Position numbers and translations under genes: made by a program. The notes beneath the pieces were generated by a model, which ran no database searches, was not told the DNA's origin, and worked only from the letters and a program-made list of their open reading frames with translations. A stretch of DNA of 64,000 nucleotides. Origin: Bifidobacterium mongoliense DSM 21395 (lineage in GTDB: Bacteria > Actinomycetota > Actinomycetes > Actinomycetales > Bifidobacteriaceae). Where the stretch lies: assembly GCF_000741285.1 (NCBI RefSeq), contig NZ_JGZE01000008.1:1-64000 (forward strand), written 5' to 3'. Below are positions 21,505-29,427 of the stretch, one piece after another. The first letter of the stretch is position 1; each line of letters begins with the position of its first letter.

Positions 21505-21531
21505 GGGGCAGCCCCTTATGGGTTGCCCTAA
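21505..21531. promoter_or_regulatory. Leader hairpin just upstream of the adhesin start
   Basis: GGGCAGCCC and GGGTTGCCC form a 9-bp stem (one G-T pair) around a short TTAT-containing loop, some 20 bases before the adhesin ATG. It could end transcripts from the replication-type gene or act in the 5' leader; no T-run is present. The rest of 21486-21615 shows nothing else. Confidence 0.35.
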
Positions 21532-21615
21532 CAGGCCTCTGCTATCGCGTTCATCCGGCAAAAGAGATCCGCGGTAACGGGGGCACAATTGGTGTTCGTC
21601 GTGCGTGCGGACATG

Positions 21616-22488
21616 TCATGGCGTGGATAGGTCATCGTCAGTCGGCAGGCCCAACCGTTGCAGTGCCTGGATGCCGGTGATGCCGGTGTTCAACAGTTTG
21701 GCCAGGGTGACCGCGAGACCGTCGGGGGTGGCGTTCTCCTCGTCCCTGCGCAGCAAGGCGAGCACGTGCTTGCATTTCCAGGTGTGCGTGTGGGCGTGGT
21801 CGGATGGGTGGCGGGCCTTGATCGTGAGGTTGAGTTCATGGCCGCGTCTGAGCCAGTTGCGGAAACTCGCGTCCCAGTCGGCACTGACCTGTGCCGAGGA
21901 GAGACATCGGTCACGGAATTTCGCATATTCGCCATCGCAGTCCAAGCCAAGCGTGGTGGCGAGAGTCTGGTGCGTATCATCGGGCCGCCAATCGCCGATC
22001 CCGCTCATCGTGGGTCGGAGACGGCGGTGGGGGAGTCTCTCACTCGGGTTATTGGTCGGGTTATGTGGTTCGTGCGCACCGTGTTGCATGTCTACGGGGT
22101 TGTGATTGCATCCCTGGACAGCGCTTTCTGCATCCCTGCGGACATCCACGGGTGCAGGATCTGCACCCGTAACGGTCGTGCTATCCACTGTGTGTCTCGT
22201 GACTTGCAGGTTCAGGTCCCATACCGTGGGGCGATGGTTGCCGAGCAGGTATGAGGCGAGCTGCTAGTCGCCGTGGTGTATCGCTCCCAACCGTTCCAGC
22301 AGACGCAGCTTGTACTGCACCGTGCGGCGTGACACCTCGGCGATCCGGGACAGTGTCGCCAGACTGGGGTAGGCGCCGGTGCCGTCGGGATTGGCGTAAT
22401 CACCCAAGGCGATCAGGATGACCTTCGCGGTCGCATCCTTGCCCGTGGGCGCATCGTTCAACGCCCACAGCATGCTGCGCAGACTCAT
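21616..22488 (-). pseudogene. Replication-type HTH protein with in-frame amber stop
   Basis: Starting at ATG 22488 (MSLRSMLWALNDAP), the N-terminal part has a typical plasmid/phage replication HTH (YPSLATLSRIAEVSRRTVQYKLRLLERLGAI). A TAG at 22264-22266 stops it after 74 codons. The same frame then continues open to 21616 for about 215 codons, ending in a DnaT-like segment (AKFRDRCLSSAQVSADW, ASFRNWLRRG). A single base change (CAG to TAG) would explain the break. The gene overlaps the stop of the upstream HTH gene by four bases, so the three small genes and this one form an operon. It may give a truncated HTH protein, or need a suppressor to make the full one. Confidence 0.65.
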
Positions 22489-22712
22489 GAGCGTCGCCGG
22501 CGATGGATCCGCGTGGTGCTGCGCACCTCGGTGAGCCGTTCGTCCAGATGCTCGATGCTGTCCGTGGACACTCGATACTGGCGTGAGGGCTGGCATACGC
22601 GCAGCACGCCCTCCCTGCCGAGCTTGAGGATCTGGCGACGATCCATGCCCAGCATGGTCGATGCCTCACTCAGATTCACCCACTTCGGCACGAACCCGCC
22701 ACCGCTACTCAT
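22485..22712 (-). CDS. Small HTH DNA-binding protein (excisionase-like)
   Basis: A 75-residue protein with a winged-helix motif of the excisionase/MerR kind (WVNLSEASTMLGMDRRQILKLGREG, then basic residues and RRRRS at the end). In integrative elements such proteins often act with the integrase as a directionality factor or with the replication gene. It overlaps its neighbours on both sides by a few bases, so it is co-transcribed with them. The specific role is inferred. Confidence 0.65.
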   Translation of the reverse strand: MSSGGGFVPKWVNLSEASTMLGMDRRQILKLGREGVLRVCQPSRQYRVSTDSIEHLDERLTEVRSTTRIHRRRRS

Positions 22713-23004
22713 GATCGCCCTCTCCGCGCAGACGCGTATCCGTGACCTGAACGCTCGCCTCTTCCCCTGTCGTATCGGGGCTTACCAGGGTCTTGATGTC
22801 GACGTGGAAGGCTCGCGCCAGCATCTCCAGCTCATGTACATCGAACGGTGACGTGGAGGGGAACCGCAGGCGGCGTATCAAAGTCACCCGAGGGATCCCC
22901 GTCAGTTGCGAGGCGCGCAGCATGGAAGTGCCCGACCGGATGATGACCGCCGCGACATGATGCGCGACGAGTGTCGCGAAACTTGAACTGTCCATGAAAG
23001 ACAT
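22705..23004 (-). CDS. Small HTH regulator, divergent from the XRE repressor
   Basis: A 99-residue protein from ATG 23004, with an HTH-like segment (MLRASQLTGIPRVTLIRRL) followed by HELEMLARAFHVDIKTLV, as in phage Cro/CI-like proteins. It is transcribed away from the XRE gene at 23091; only 86 bases separate the two starts, as in a phage-type switch. It overlaps the next HTH gene by eight bases. Confidence 0.65.
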   Translation of the reverse strand: MSFMDSSSFATLVAHHVAAVIIRSGTSMLRASQLTGIPRVTLIRRLRFPSTSPFDVHELEMLARAFHVDIKTLVSPDTTGEEASVQVTDTRLRGEGDHE

Positions 23005-23090
23005 TTTAATGCCCAAACAGGCAGTATGTCAATATCGCAAGTGCCCATAAAGTGCTTGATAATGACTGTTCAGTGTTATAGAGTGTCCAT
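23005..23090. promoter_or_regulatory. Divergent switch region between two HTH genes
   Basis: An AT-rich 86-base gap holding both promoters, with repeated words TGCCCA...GGCA and AGTGCCCATAAAGTGCTT that could be operators. In elements with an ImmA protease this is where the XRE repressor normally binds. Binding sites are not proven. Confidence 0.4.
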
Positions 23091-23480
23091 ATGGACATGA
23101 ACGAAGCTACAGCGAAGACCATAGCATCCGAACGATCGGCGGCGGGGCTGACGATCAAACGCCTCGCGGAACGCTCGGGCGTTCCCGAACGCACCCTGAT
23201 CCGCATCCTCAAGAACGAGCGTGACATCAAGGTCATCCAACTCGCCCAACTCGCCGAGGTGTTCGGCGTCTACCCCCACGAACTCATCCAATCCGCCGAA
23301 GCGTTCATCGAACGCGACCAGCGGGGACCCGTCACCCTGGGGGAGCCGCGGCCCAGCGAACTTTCCGAAGCGGACAAAACAGCATACGTGCTCAACAAGA
23401 TAGGCAACCATGATGTCAGGCTCGCGGCATCGCACGACCCGAACAAATGGGCTGAGGCGGCAGGCGGCGATGGACGATAA
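23091..23480 (+). CDS. XRE-family repressor of the integrative element
   Basis: A 129-residue regulator. The HTH is at about residues 5-65 (AAGLTIKRLAERSGVPERTLIRILKNER). The rest (HELIQSAEAF onward) has low similarity to anything I know. Its stop overlaps the start of an ImmA-like protease, the ImmR/ImmA arrangement of ICEBs1-like elements, where the protease destroys the repressor when the host signals damage. It therefore probably keeps the element quiet. ATG 23097 is an alternative start. Confidence 0.75.
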   Translation: MDMNEATAKTIASERSAAGLTIKRLAERSGVPERTLIRILKNERDIKVIQLAQLAEVFGVYPHELIQSAEAFIERDQRGPVTLGEPRPSELSEADKTAYVLNKIGNHDVRLAASHDPNKWAEAAGGDGR

Positions 23481-23934
23481 CAGGCGCATCCTCCCCGATT
23501 TCCTGCACCGGGCATACACGCAGATCATCAACGACACCGAGCACCTCGGTGTGAGTGTCGTCAACACGCTGCTTCCCGGGAATCTCACCGGAATATACGA
23601 TGAAGCAACGAAGCTCATCCTCATCGACCAGCGGCTCATCAGTGCCCAGCAACGCTGCACCCTGGCGCACGAACTCGTGCACTGGGAGCACGCCGACGAA
23701 ACCTGTTCGGGAACCCTAGGTTCGAAGATCGAGCGTCATGCCCGCATGGAAACCGCATCCAAACTCATACGACCGTGCGAATACGCCCTCGCCGAGAACG
23801 AATACGACGGTGACGCCTACGCCATCGCCTGCGAGCTGGACGTCACCGTGCAGGTCATCGAGGACTTCCGTACCTACCTGGCAATGAGCCAAGACATGGC
23901 GGGCCAACGGCAAAACACACTGTACCGAATCTGA
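23470..23934 (+). CDS. ImmA/IrrE-type metallopeptidase
   Basis: A 154-residue protein with the zinc motif HELVHWEH (about residues 62-69) and a glutamate-rich follow-on segment (ERHARMETASKLI), as in ImmA proteins. It overlaps the XRE repressor by 11 bases and so is translationally linked to it. The likely job is to cleave that repressor and release the integrase and replication genes. The domain is clear; the target is inferred from gene order. Confidence 0.8.
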   Translation: MDDNRRILPDFLHRAYTQIINDTEHLGVSVVNTLLPGNLTGIYDEATKLILIDQRLISAQQRCTLAHELVHWEHADETCSGTLGSKIERHARMETASKLIRPCEYALAENEYDGDAYAIACELDVTVQVIEDFRTYLAMSQDMAGQRQNTLYRI

Positions 23935-23990
23935 ACCCGCTCATGCAGCACACATGAGAGTTGAGGGGAGGATCGAGTCCGTCCCCGTGT

Positions 23991-25292
23991 TTATTTGAGT
24001 TTTTCAGCTTGCCTCATAACAGCGGTGAGCCGTATCGTCAGTTGCTCGTTCTGCTGCTTGAGTTCCTGTATGCGTTGATCGTTATCCCGTATACGGGAAC
24101 GCAGCGACTCGACTGTATCCTCACCGGGAATGAGCGAGCCTATCTGCTGCGCGAGGTCCCTTGACCCCGACTGGACACTGTGCTGATAACGCATAGCTGT
24201 CTGTGGATCCGAATGACCGGCCGCATCCATGATCTCACGCACCGTCGCACCCTGCTGGGCCAGCAATGTTAACGCCGTATGACGCAGATCGTGGAAACGA
24301 AGATCCTTGCGTCCCGCCTGGATTCGGGCCTTGTCGTACCAGCCCCTGAGTGTATTGGGGTGCAGCGGGGCCGAATGGTCATTGACGCCGGGGAAAATAA
24401 AAGCGCCGGTTTCGGGACCGGTAAGGTCGAGTAGCGTCTCCATCATTGGTTTCAATTGTGGAGGTATGTTCTCGTCACGTTCACTGTGCTCGGTTTTGGT
24501 GCTGCCGATCAGTTCCGGTCCAATGGTCTTGCGGCTCGAGCGAATGTGAAGCACCATATGGTCCAGATCGATGCTGCTTCTGGTGAGCGCGCAGATCTCA
24601 CCGATACGAGGGCCGTTGCAGAACACGGCGATGTACACCGCTGCACGGTACCGTTCGGGCATGGCCTCGTATATCATGCGTACCTGTGCGATCGTGGCGG
24701 GCACCGTCTCGGTGTTGCGTCGCTGCGATGGCGTCATGATGGTGCAGGGATTCCTGGGAATCATTGGGCTTTCCCCATCGGGCCCGGGACTGCTGGCGGA
24801 TGCCAACACGCTCTTGAGCACTTTGAGCGCATTGATGCACATGCTGCGCTGCGAATGATCCAACCCGTCCCACCACCGATCCACATCACGGCTCGTGATC
24901 TCGGCCAAGCGTCGTTTGCCGAAAAACGGGAGGATATGGTTCGTCGCGTCCTTGCGTATCCTGTAGACCGTGCCTGCCTGGAGTTGGTCGCCCGACCGGG
25001 TGCGTCGCAGACCCAGCCATTGTTCAAAGTATTGGGCGAAGGTCAACGAGCGGCGCTGCTGCTCCCGAAGGATCTCCCTTTCAGGCTGCCATGAATGGGC
25101 GTCGATACGAAGTTTGGCATCCCTGAGCCACACCAGCGCACCGGCCTCGTCATCAATGTCGAAGCTCGCATACTGGCGCTCCCTTAATCCAGGCCACTTG
25201 TCGAACGCCCAGAAGGGCGTCAGATAACTCGCCTCTATCCACGCGCTCGTCCGATTGCTCTTATGCCGAAGCGTACCGAATCTCCGAGTCAT
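23991..25292 (-). CDS. Tyrosine recombinase (site-specific integrase)
   Basis: A 433-residue phage-type integrase. An N-terminal SAM-like core-binding domain (about 85-185; FAQYFEQWLG) precedes the catalytic domain. The R-H-R-H-Y set is visible: Arg in GPRIGEI, His and Arg in HDLRHTALT, His in AGHSDP, Tyr in MRYQHS. The C-terminus carries a coiled-coil-like tail (DNDQRIQELKQQNEQL). It lies less than 200 bases from the 3' end of tRNA-Ala, pointing to that tRNA as the attachment site. All key residues are present, so it should be active. Confidence 0.92.
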   Translation of the reverse strand: MTRRFGTLRHKSNRTSAWIEASYLTPFWAFDKWPGLRERQYASFDIDDEAGALVWLRDAKLRIDAHSWQPEREILREQQRRSLTFAQYFEQWLGLRRTRSGDQLQAGTVYRIRKDATNHILPFFGKRRLAEITSRDVDRWWDGLDHSQRSMCINALKVLKSVLASASSPGPDGESPMIPRNPCTIMTPSQRRNTETVPATIAQVRMIYEAMPERYRAAVYIAVFCNGPRIGEICALTRSSIDLDHMVLHIRSSRKTIGPELIGSTKTEHSERDENIPPQLKPMMETLLDLTGPETGAFIFPGVNDHSAPLHPNTLRGWYDKARIQAGRKDLRFHDLRHTALTLLAQQGATVREIMDAAGHSDPQTAMRYQHSVQSGSRDLAQQIGSLIPGEDTVESLRSRIRDNDQRIQELKQQNEQLTIRLTAVMRQAEKLK

Positions 25293-25447
25293 AAAATCTC
25301 CCTGTATCCGTTAACCATGCTGCTTTTACCACATGAATTACCACGCCAAACAGGAAATAACAAGCGAAAACACGCCACTGCACGTCAAGATAGACCAACA
25401 GGGAAACCCTGGAAATACAATGGGAAAACACTGGAATGGCAACAAAA

Positions 25448-25473
25448 AAGGCCGGTCACAGTGGACCGACCTT
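25448..25473 (-). terminator. Terminator of the tRNA-Ile/tRNA-Ala unit
   Basis: On the minus strand AAGGTCGGTC and GACCGGCCTT pair, with a T-run (TTTTTT) after the stem. It lies directly downstream of tRNA-Ala. Confidence 0.7.
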
Positions 25474-25483
25474 TAAACAACCG

Positions 25484-25556
25484 TGGAGCTAGCCGGATTC
25501 GAACCGGCGACCCTCTGCTTGCAAAGCAGATGCGCTACCAGCTGCGCCATAGCCCC
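25484..25556 (-). tRNA. tRNA-Ala (anticodon TGC)
   Basis: 73 bases without encoded CCA. GGGGCTA pairs with TAGCTCC in the acceptor stem (one G-T), with D arm GCGCAGCTGGTAGCGC, anticodon loop CTTTGCAAA and T arm GCCGG/TTCGAAT/CCGGC. The 3' end points toward the integrase gene, so it is the likely integration target. No second copy of its 3' end is visible in the window, so the far att site is either outside or lost. Confidence 0.95.
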
Positions 25557-25600
25557 GAAACAGTAAGCGATGCTGCGATATAACCGCGCCATCGTGCTGC

Positions 25601-25679
25601 GTGGGCCCGGGAGGACTTGAACCTCCGACCTCATCCTTATCAGGGATGCGCTCTAACCAGCTGAGCTACGGGCCCGCAC
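25601..25679. repeat. 79-bp direct repeat containing tRNA-Ile, copy 1
   Basis: Identical to 28393-28471 and in the same orientation, covering the whole tRNA-Ile gene plus one base before and four after. Outside these limits the flanks differ. The pair brackets a 2.7-kb island. Confidence 0.85.
25602..25675 (-). tRNA. tRNA-Ile (anticodon GAT), copy 1
   Basis: 74 bases, acceptor GGGCCCG/CGGGCCC, anticodon GAT, T arm GGAGG/TTCAAGT/CCTCC. It is 45 bases upstream of tRNA-Ala on the same strand, so the two are probably one transcript. It is identical to the copy at 28394. Confidence 0.95.
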
Positions 25680-25981
25680 CATACATCGCGAGATGTACGA
25701 GTATGCACAATACCCGACGTGAGCGACATACGCAATGCGGCAGCCTAGTCGGAGTTCATGCGGTGTCACGGTCCGTCATGGTGCCTTTCCGATCGTCTGC
25801 GGACGCACGTACGGAGGCTAGTCGAGGAGCACGGTATCAAGGAGACGCGGGGAAAGCCGCCAGGAATAATGGATAACGGATAACGACGACGGGAGGCCCT
25901 CATGACATCGAGGGCTTACGAGAGAATCGGCATCCACGAAGTTCAATCGGCGAACAGTTACAGTGTCGCAGGAGGCGTCCC

Positions 25982-26613
25982 ATGTCCGATGTCACGTCCA
26001 CCCACGAGAACGCTCGCTCCGACGACGTTCAGTTCCATGAGTCTTCGGATGGCTCGGTCCAGCTGGCAGTGCGGACCGACAGTGACACGGTGTGGCTGAC
26101 GCGCCAGCAATGGCGGCGTTGTTCGGTCGCGACGTGAAGACGATGGGCAAACATATTGCGAATGCGCGTCGGGAAGAACTGAATGCAGTCCCAACTGTCG
26201 CAAAATTTGCGACAGTTCAACATGAGGGTGATCGGCTTGTGACGCGTCAGGTCGAGCATGACGACCTCGATATGATTGTGTCTGTTGGTTACCGTGTCAA
26301 ATCCTCGGAGGGTGTGCGTTTCTGCCAATGGTCTAATCAGGTACTTCGCCAGTATGTGATGAAGGGTGCGGCACTGAACGAGCAGCGACTGCAACACATC
26401 AGTCAGGTGCCGGGCCAAGGCCGACGAGCGGAGATCGAGGCAGTCCCTGAAGGCCTTGCGCGAATTACGATGATACGGCGGACCGGTTCACTCTCTGTCG
26501 GAACCGAGGTTTTATACTCGGCTTGTGCTCACGTGCTGAGCATATTGGGGTATGCCGGGGGAGAAGAGGAATATGGACGAGAACCGTCGTCATTGTGCGC
26601 ATTGCGGGAGTGA
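25982..26613 (+). pseudogene. RhuM-family protein, frameshifted and truncated
   Basis: The frame from ATG 25982 (MSDVTSTHENARS, then VWLTRQQ) fails at 26108/26109, where one base is missing. The next frame continues MAALFGRDVKTMGKHIANA through VEHDDLDMIVSVGYRVKS, FCQWSNQVLRQYVMKG and LNEQRL. These are the conserved parts of RhuM (virulence RhuM/Fic-associated) proteins, found in genomic islands. Recognisable similarity ends near 26400, well short of the usual 300 or more residues, and the open frame then runs into the next gene. The stretch before it (25680-25981, about 300 bases) holds no supported feature. Confidence 0.7.
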
Positions 26614-27904
26614 GATCGAGCAAGGGCAGGCGTTCTGCACGAATTGCGGGCAGCAGGTAGAGCCGGGAGTTGAACAGAGGGCTACGCTGGACGGAAAGCA
26701 GAAGGCCGAACAAAAGATAGACGAGGAGCCCACGGCGGCACCGACTCTGACGGACTGGGAACAGACCACGGTGATGCCGATGTGTCCGAGCCCGACTGAG
26801 TCCAATCAGACGGCCTCTGCCCCTGTCCCGGTACCTGCCTCGGCGCCGACGGCGTTCGCTCCGGCAGGCGTGAGCCAGGTGAGTCCGGCCCGCAGCACGT
26901 CAAGGCTGTCGCTGCTCATCGGCATCGGCGTCATCGTGGCGTGTGTGGCCATATATGCGGCGTGCACCGCGTGGCAATACGCGGATTATCGTCAACTGAC
27001 GCAGCAGACGATGAGCAGGCAGGCCGAGCTGCAAGGGGCGCTCGAGCGGGCGTCGAAGACGCTGAACGACGTTGATCAGGATACGGTTGCCGATAATACG
27101 GCGGTTGATGTGCTGCGAGCCAGCGTGCGTTCGGTGAAGACCGTTGGGGTGAGCCCGCGGCCGGTCGCGCACCCTCTGCTGATCTGGGAGCTTGTTCCCG
27201 CCAATCGCGACATGCGCACCTATCTGGGGAGCAGTCGGTCGGCGGTCACCGACCTGCATGCGGGTACGACGAAACTACGCGAGGCCGAGGAAGCCGGGGA
27301 GCGCAGTACGGCGCAGCAGAATCTGCAGACGGAGATCGACGACGCCAAGCAGGCGTTGGACTCCGCGAAGACGGCCGGCGTCCCCGACGCGACGATTAGT
27401 CCGTTGTCAGCGACAGTCGAGCGAGCCGATGCCATGAGCGGTGCGGCGCATACGGCGACAGTGGAGGCATATCGCGGCATGACGAGTCGTCTCAAGGACG
27501 CGACCGACACCCTGAACGGTGCGGTCACGCGGTTCGATCGACACCATTGCTCCTCGTTCGCCGGCATCTTCGACCTGTTCCAAGGCGATGCCGAGTTGAC
27601 GTTGGGTGGGGATTGCAGCGTCACCCTCGGTTCGCACGATCCGTCCTCGCCCAAGGATTCCCACGAATACGAGGCGGGGTCGTTCCGCCAGAACGCCAAT
27701 GGTTCCAGCACATGGCAGGCCGACGGCAACACGTACACCTATTCACCCAAAGGCGTGCACGACAGTGCACTGGATTCCTTCATGAATGATGTCTCGCAGA
27801 GCGACGACAACGCCGCAGGTTCGTTGGATGATCTGACCAATAGCCACGCGAAGCTAGATGAACAGGATGCGTCGGGGTCGTCCATGTTGTTCCTGGGGCG
27901 ATAG
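26573..27904 (+). CDS. Zinc-ribbon protein with one membrane segment and extracytoplasmic domain
   Basis: A 443-residue protein of unknown function from ATG 26573 (AGAGGAA upstream). An N-terminal zinc ribbon (CAHCGSEI...FCTNCGQQ, residues 8-28) is followed by a Thr/Pro-rich linker, one transmembrane helix (about 108-130), a long helical region with coiled-coil character (about 140-300) and a C-terminal beta-rich part (QNANGSSTWQADGNTYTYSP). Two Cys (HHCSSF, GDCSVTL) could form a disulfide outside. Zinc-ribbon/TM proteins of this layout are common in Gram-positive bacteria, often as envelope sensors. It lies between the two tRNA-Ile copies, which hints at acquisition. Confidence 0.75.
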   Translation: MDENRRHCAHCGSEIEQGQAFCTNCGQQVEPGVEQRATLDGKQKAEQKIDEEPTAAPTLTDWEQTTVMPMCPSPTESNQTASAPVPVPASAPTAFAPAGVSQVSPARSTSRLSLLIGIGVIVACVAIYAACTAWQYADYRQLTQQTMSRQAELQGALERASKTLNDVDQDTVADNTAVDVLRASVRSVKTVGVSPRPVAHPLLIWELVPANRDMRTYLGSSRSAVTDLHAGTTKLREAEEAGERSTAQQNLQTEIDDAKQALDSAKTAGVPDATISPLSATVERADAMSGAAHTATVEAYRGMTSRLKDATDTLNGAVTRFDRHHCSSFAGIFDLFQGDAELTLGGDCSVTLGSHDPSSPKDSHEYEAGSFRQNANGSSTWQADGNTYTYSPKGVHDSALDSFMNDVSQSDDNAAGSLDDLTNSHAKLDEQDASGSSMLFLGR

Positions 27905-27961
27905 TGGCTCACTTGGTCCACCAACGCTGACTGAACGTTGACCAACTGGCGGCCGCCCGCC

Positions 27962-28125
27962 ACCGGAACCTCCGTGGTGCGCTTTGTGTAGTCTTTTGTG
28001 CGCAGACCGTCGGTGCCCGGCTCGTCGCGGTGCTGTGGATTGGCGGTATAGGCCATTTCTGGTTTTCCGTTTCTCCTGGGCCGGTCAAAAGTACTACACA
28101 AAGTGAACGGTCCGTCCGAATCGGG
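27962..28125. repeat. MITE-like repeat, copy 1
   Basis: Clearly similar along its length to 57748-57911 and non-coding in both places. An inner core (27980-28105) is bounded by inverted repeats: CTTTGTGTAGTCTTTTG at one end and CAAAAGTACTACACAAAG at the other (one extra base). Both copies share an internal GGATTGGCGGTAT block. Size, inverted ends and dispersed copies suggest a non-autonomous mobile element; a structured RNA is an alternative. The rest of 27905-28393 holds only TACGTAAC repeats and a terminator. Confidence 0.7.
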
Positions 28126-28293
28126 CTTACGTAACGGGTGAATGGGGATTCGGACCGCTGGAAATGCGCCGTCACGGCGTGGGGGCCGCCGAGCGGCCGT
28201 CCACGCCCGGTGTCAATGCCGTCGAGCAGGGCTTCGGCATTCGGAACCGCTTGGCGGGAAGTGGTTGCGACGCCGTATGCGGCTCACATTGCT

Positions 28294-28325
28294 TTACGTG
28301 ACCCTACGTAACCCTACGTAACCCG
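28294..28325. repeat. TACGTAAC short tandem repeats
   Basis: TACGTGACCC, TACGTAACCC and TACGTAACCC follow one another at 10-bp spacing, and one more TTACGTAACGGG lies at 28124. The core TACGTA is palindromic and the spacing is one helical turn, so it could be a protein-binding array. No gene starts beside it. Confidence 0.5.
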
Positions 28326-28358
28326 GTCGTGAGAGGTCGTTGGCGGCATCGCCAACGC

Positions 28359-28387
28359 AAATGGGCGGCTCAATGAGCCGCCCATTT
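28359..28387 (-). terminator. Terminator after tRNA-Ile copy 2
   Basis: AAATGGGCGGCTC and GAGCCGCCCATTT pair perfectly around a 3-base loop, immediately downstream of tRNA-Ile on the minus strand. T residues flank it on both sides. Confidence 0.75.
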
Positions 28388-28392
28388 TCATG

Positions 28393-28471
28393 GTGGGCCC
28401 GGGAGGACTTGAACCTCCGACCTCATCCTTATCAGGGATGCGCTCTAACCAGCTGAGCTACGGGCCCGCAC
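28393..28471. repeat. 79-bp direct repeat containing tRNA-Ile, copy 2
   Basis: Partner of 25601-25679. The two repeats are about 2.8 kb apart in direct orientation, as a duplicated att site would be. Confidence 0.85.
28394..28467 (-). tRNA. tRNA-Ile (anticodon GAT), copy 2
   Basis: 74 bases identical to the copy at 25602, with its own terminator. Unlike copy 1 it has no tRNA-Ala downstream. Confidence 0.95.
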
Positions 28472-28645
28472 AACATGCACCATAAGTGCACAACAAGATA
28501 GGGTACGCGCTCCCATGGATTAGTCAACCGAAGAGTTGCGTGTCGCCGCCGTGGAGCCATTGCCGGTGTATTCATGAGCTGATTGCGGGTTGTGGCAGGC
28601 CCGGGGAATGGGTTCCGGTCAGCGGGTGGCGTGATAATACGGGGC

Positions 28646-29305
28646 ATGCCACGCCACGCGAACCGTCTGCCCGCCGCACCCACTGCACCGGCGACGGCTT
28701 CCGTGCCGGCTGAGCGATGGAAGACGGCTGAGCGACGGAAGACGGTCGAGCGACAGATGATGGTCGACGGGCGTCTGGTCCGTGTGCGGCGCAAGCGGAT
28801 CAAGAACCTGTACCTACGCATCAGCGCCGAGGATGCGAGCATCGTGGTGTCCGCACCGATGCGCACCAGCGAGGCCGCCATCGCGGCGTTCGCCCGTGCA
28901 CATCACGAGTGGATCGACCGGCAGGAACACCGCATCCGCACGCAGGACCGCGAAGCGCTGCAATGGACGCCGGAACTGCGATCCCGTGCGGCCGGCACCC
29001 TTAATGCCGCCCTGCCCGAGTTGCTCGAGCGGTGGAGGCCGATCGTGGGGAAGGGCCCCAGTCGCATCACGATTCGCACCATGACCACTCGCTGGGGTTC
29101 GTGTACTCCGCGCACCAGGCGGATACGCCTCAACCTGCAGCTGGGATTGATGGATCGACGTCTGCTGGAGTACGTGTTTGTCCACGAGCTGACCCATCTG
29201 TGGTCGGCGGGCCACGGTGCCGATTTCCAGCGGCATATGGACCGGTATCTGCCGCAATGGCGGTCCCTGCGCAGGGAGCTCAACCGTGAGCGCGTACGCC
29301 GGTGA
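28646..29305 (+). CDS. YgjP-like (DUF45/M48-related) zinc metallopeptidase
   Basis: A 219-residue protein of the YgjP/SprT-like group. The zinc motif is HELTHLW with a third ligand in SAGHGADF. Upstream are the family-typical RWGSCTPRTRRIRLN and the N-terminal beta hairpin RVRRKRIKNLYLRIS. No signal peptide, so it should be cytoplasmic. The physiological substrate is unknown for this family. ATG 28646 is chosen; a TTG at 28583 would add an unconserved extension, and ATG 28757 (MMVDGRLV) would start right at the domain. Confidence 0.8.
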   Translation: MPRHANRLPAAPTAPATASVPAERWKTAERRKTVERQMMVDGRLVRVRRKRIKNLYLRISAEDASIVVSAPMRTSEAAIAAFARAHHEWIDRQEHRIRTQDREALQWTPELRSRAAGTLNAALPELLERWRPIVGKGPSRITIRTMTTRWGSCTPRTRRIRLNLQLGLMDRRLLEYVFVHELTHLWSAGHGADFQRHMDRYLPQWRSLRRELNRERVRR

Positions 29306-29427
29306 CGACACGGCGATACGCCGGCCGCGAAGCGACGCAAGGACCTTCCCGGGACTTACCATGAGGGCGTAGGAACGGGCGGCCTCGGGCAGCGTGACGG
29401 TCGTCCCGACAGTGGAAGGAAGTCGTC

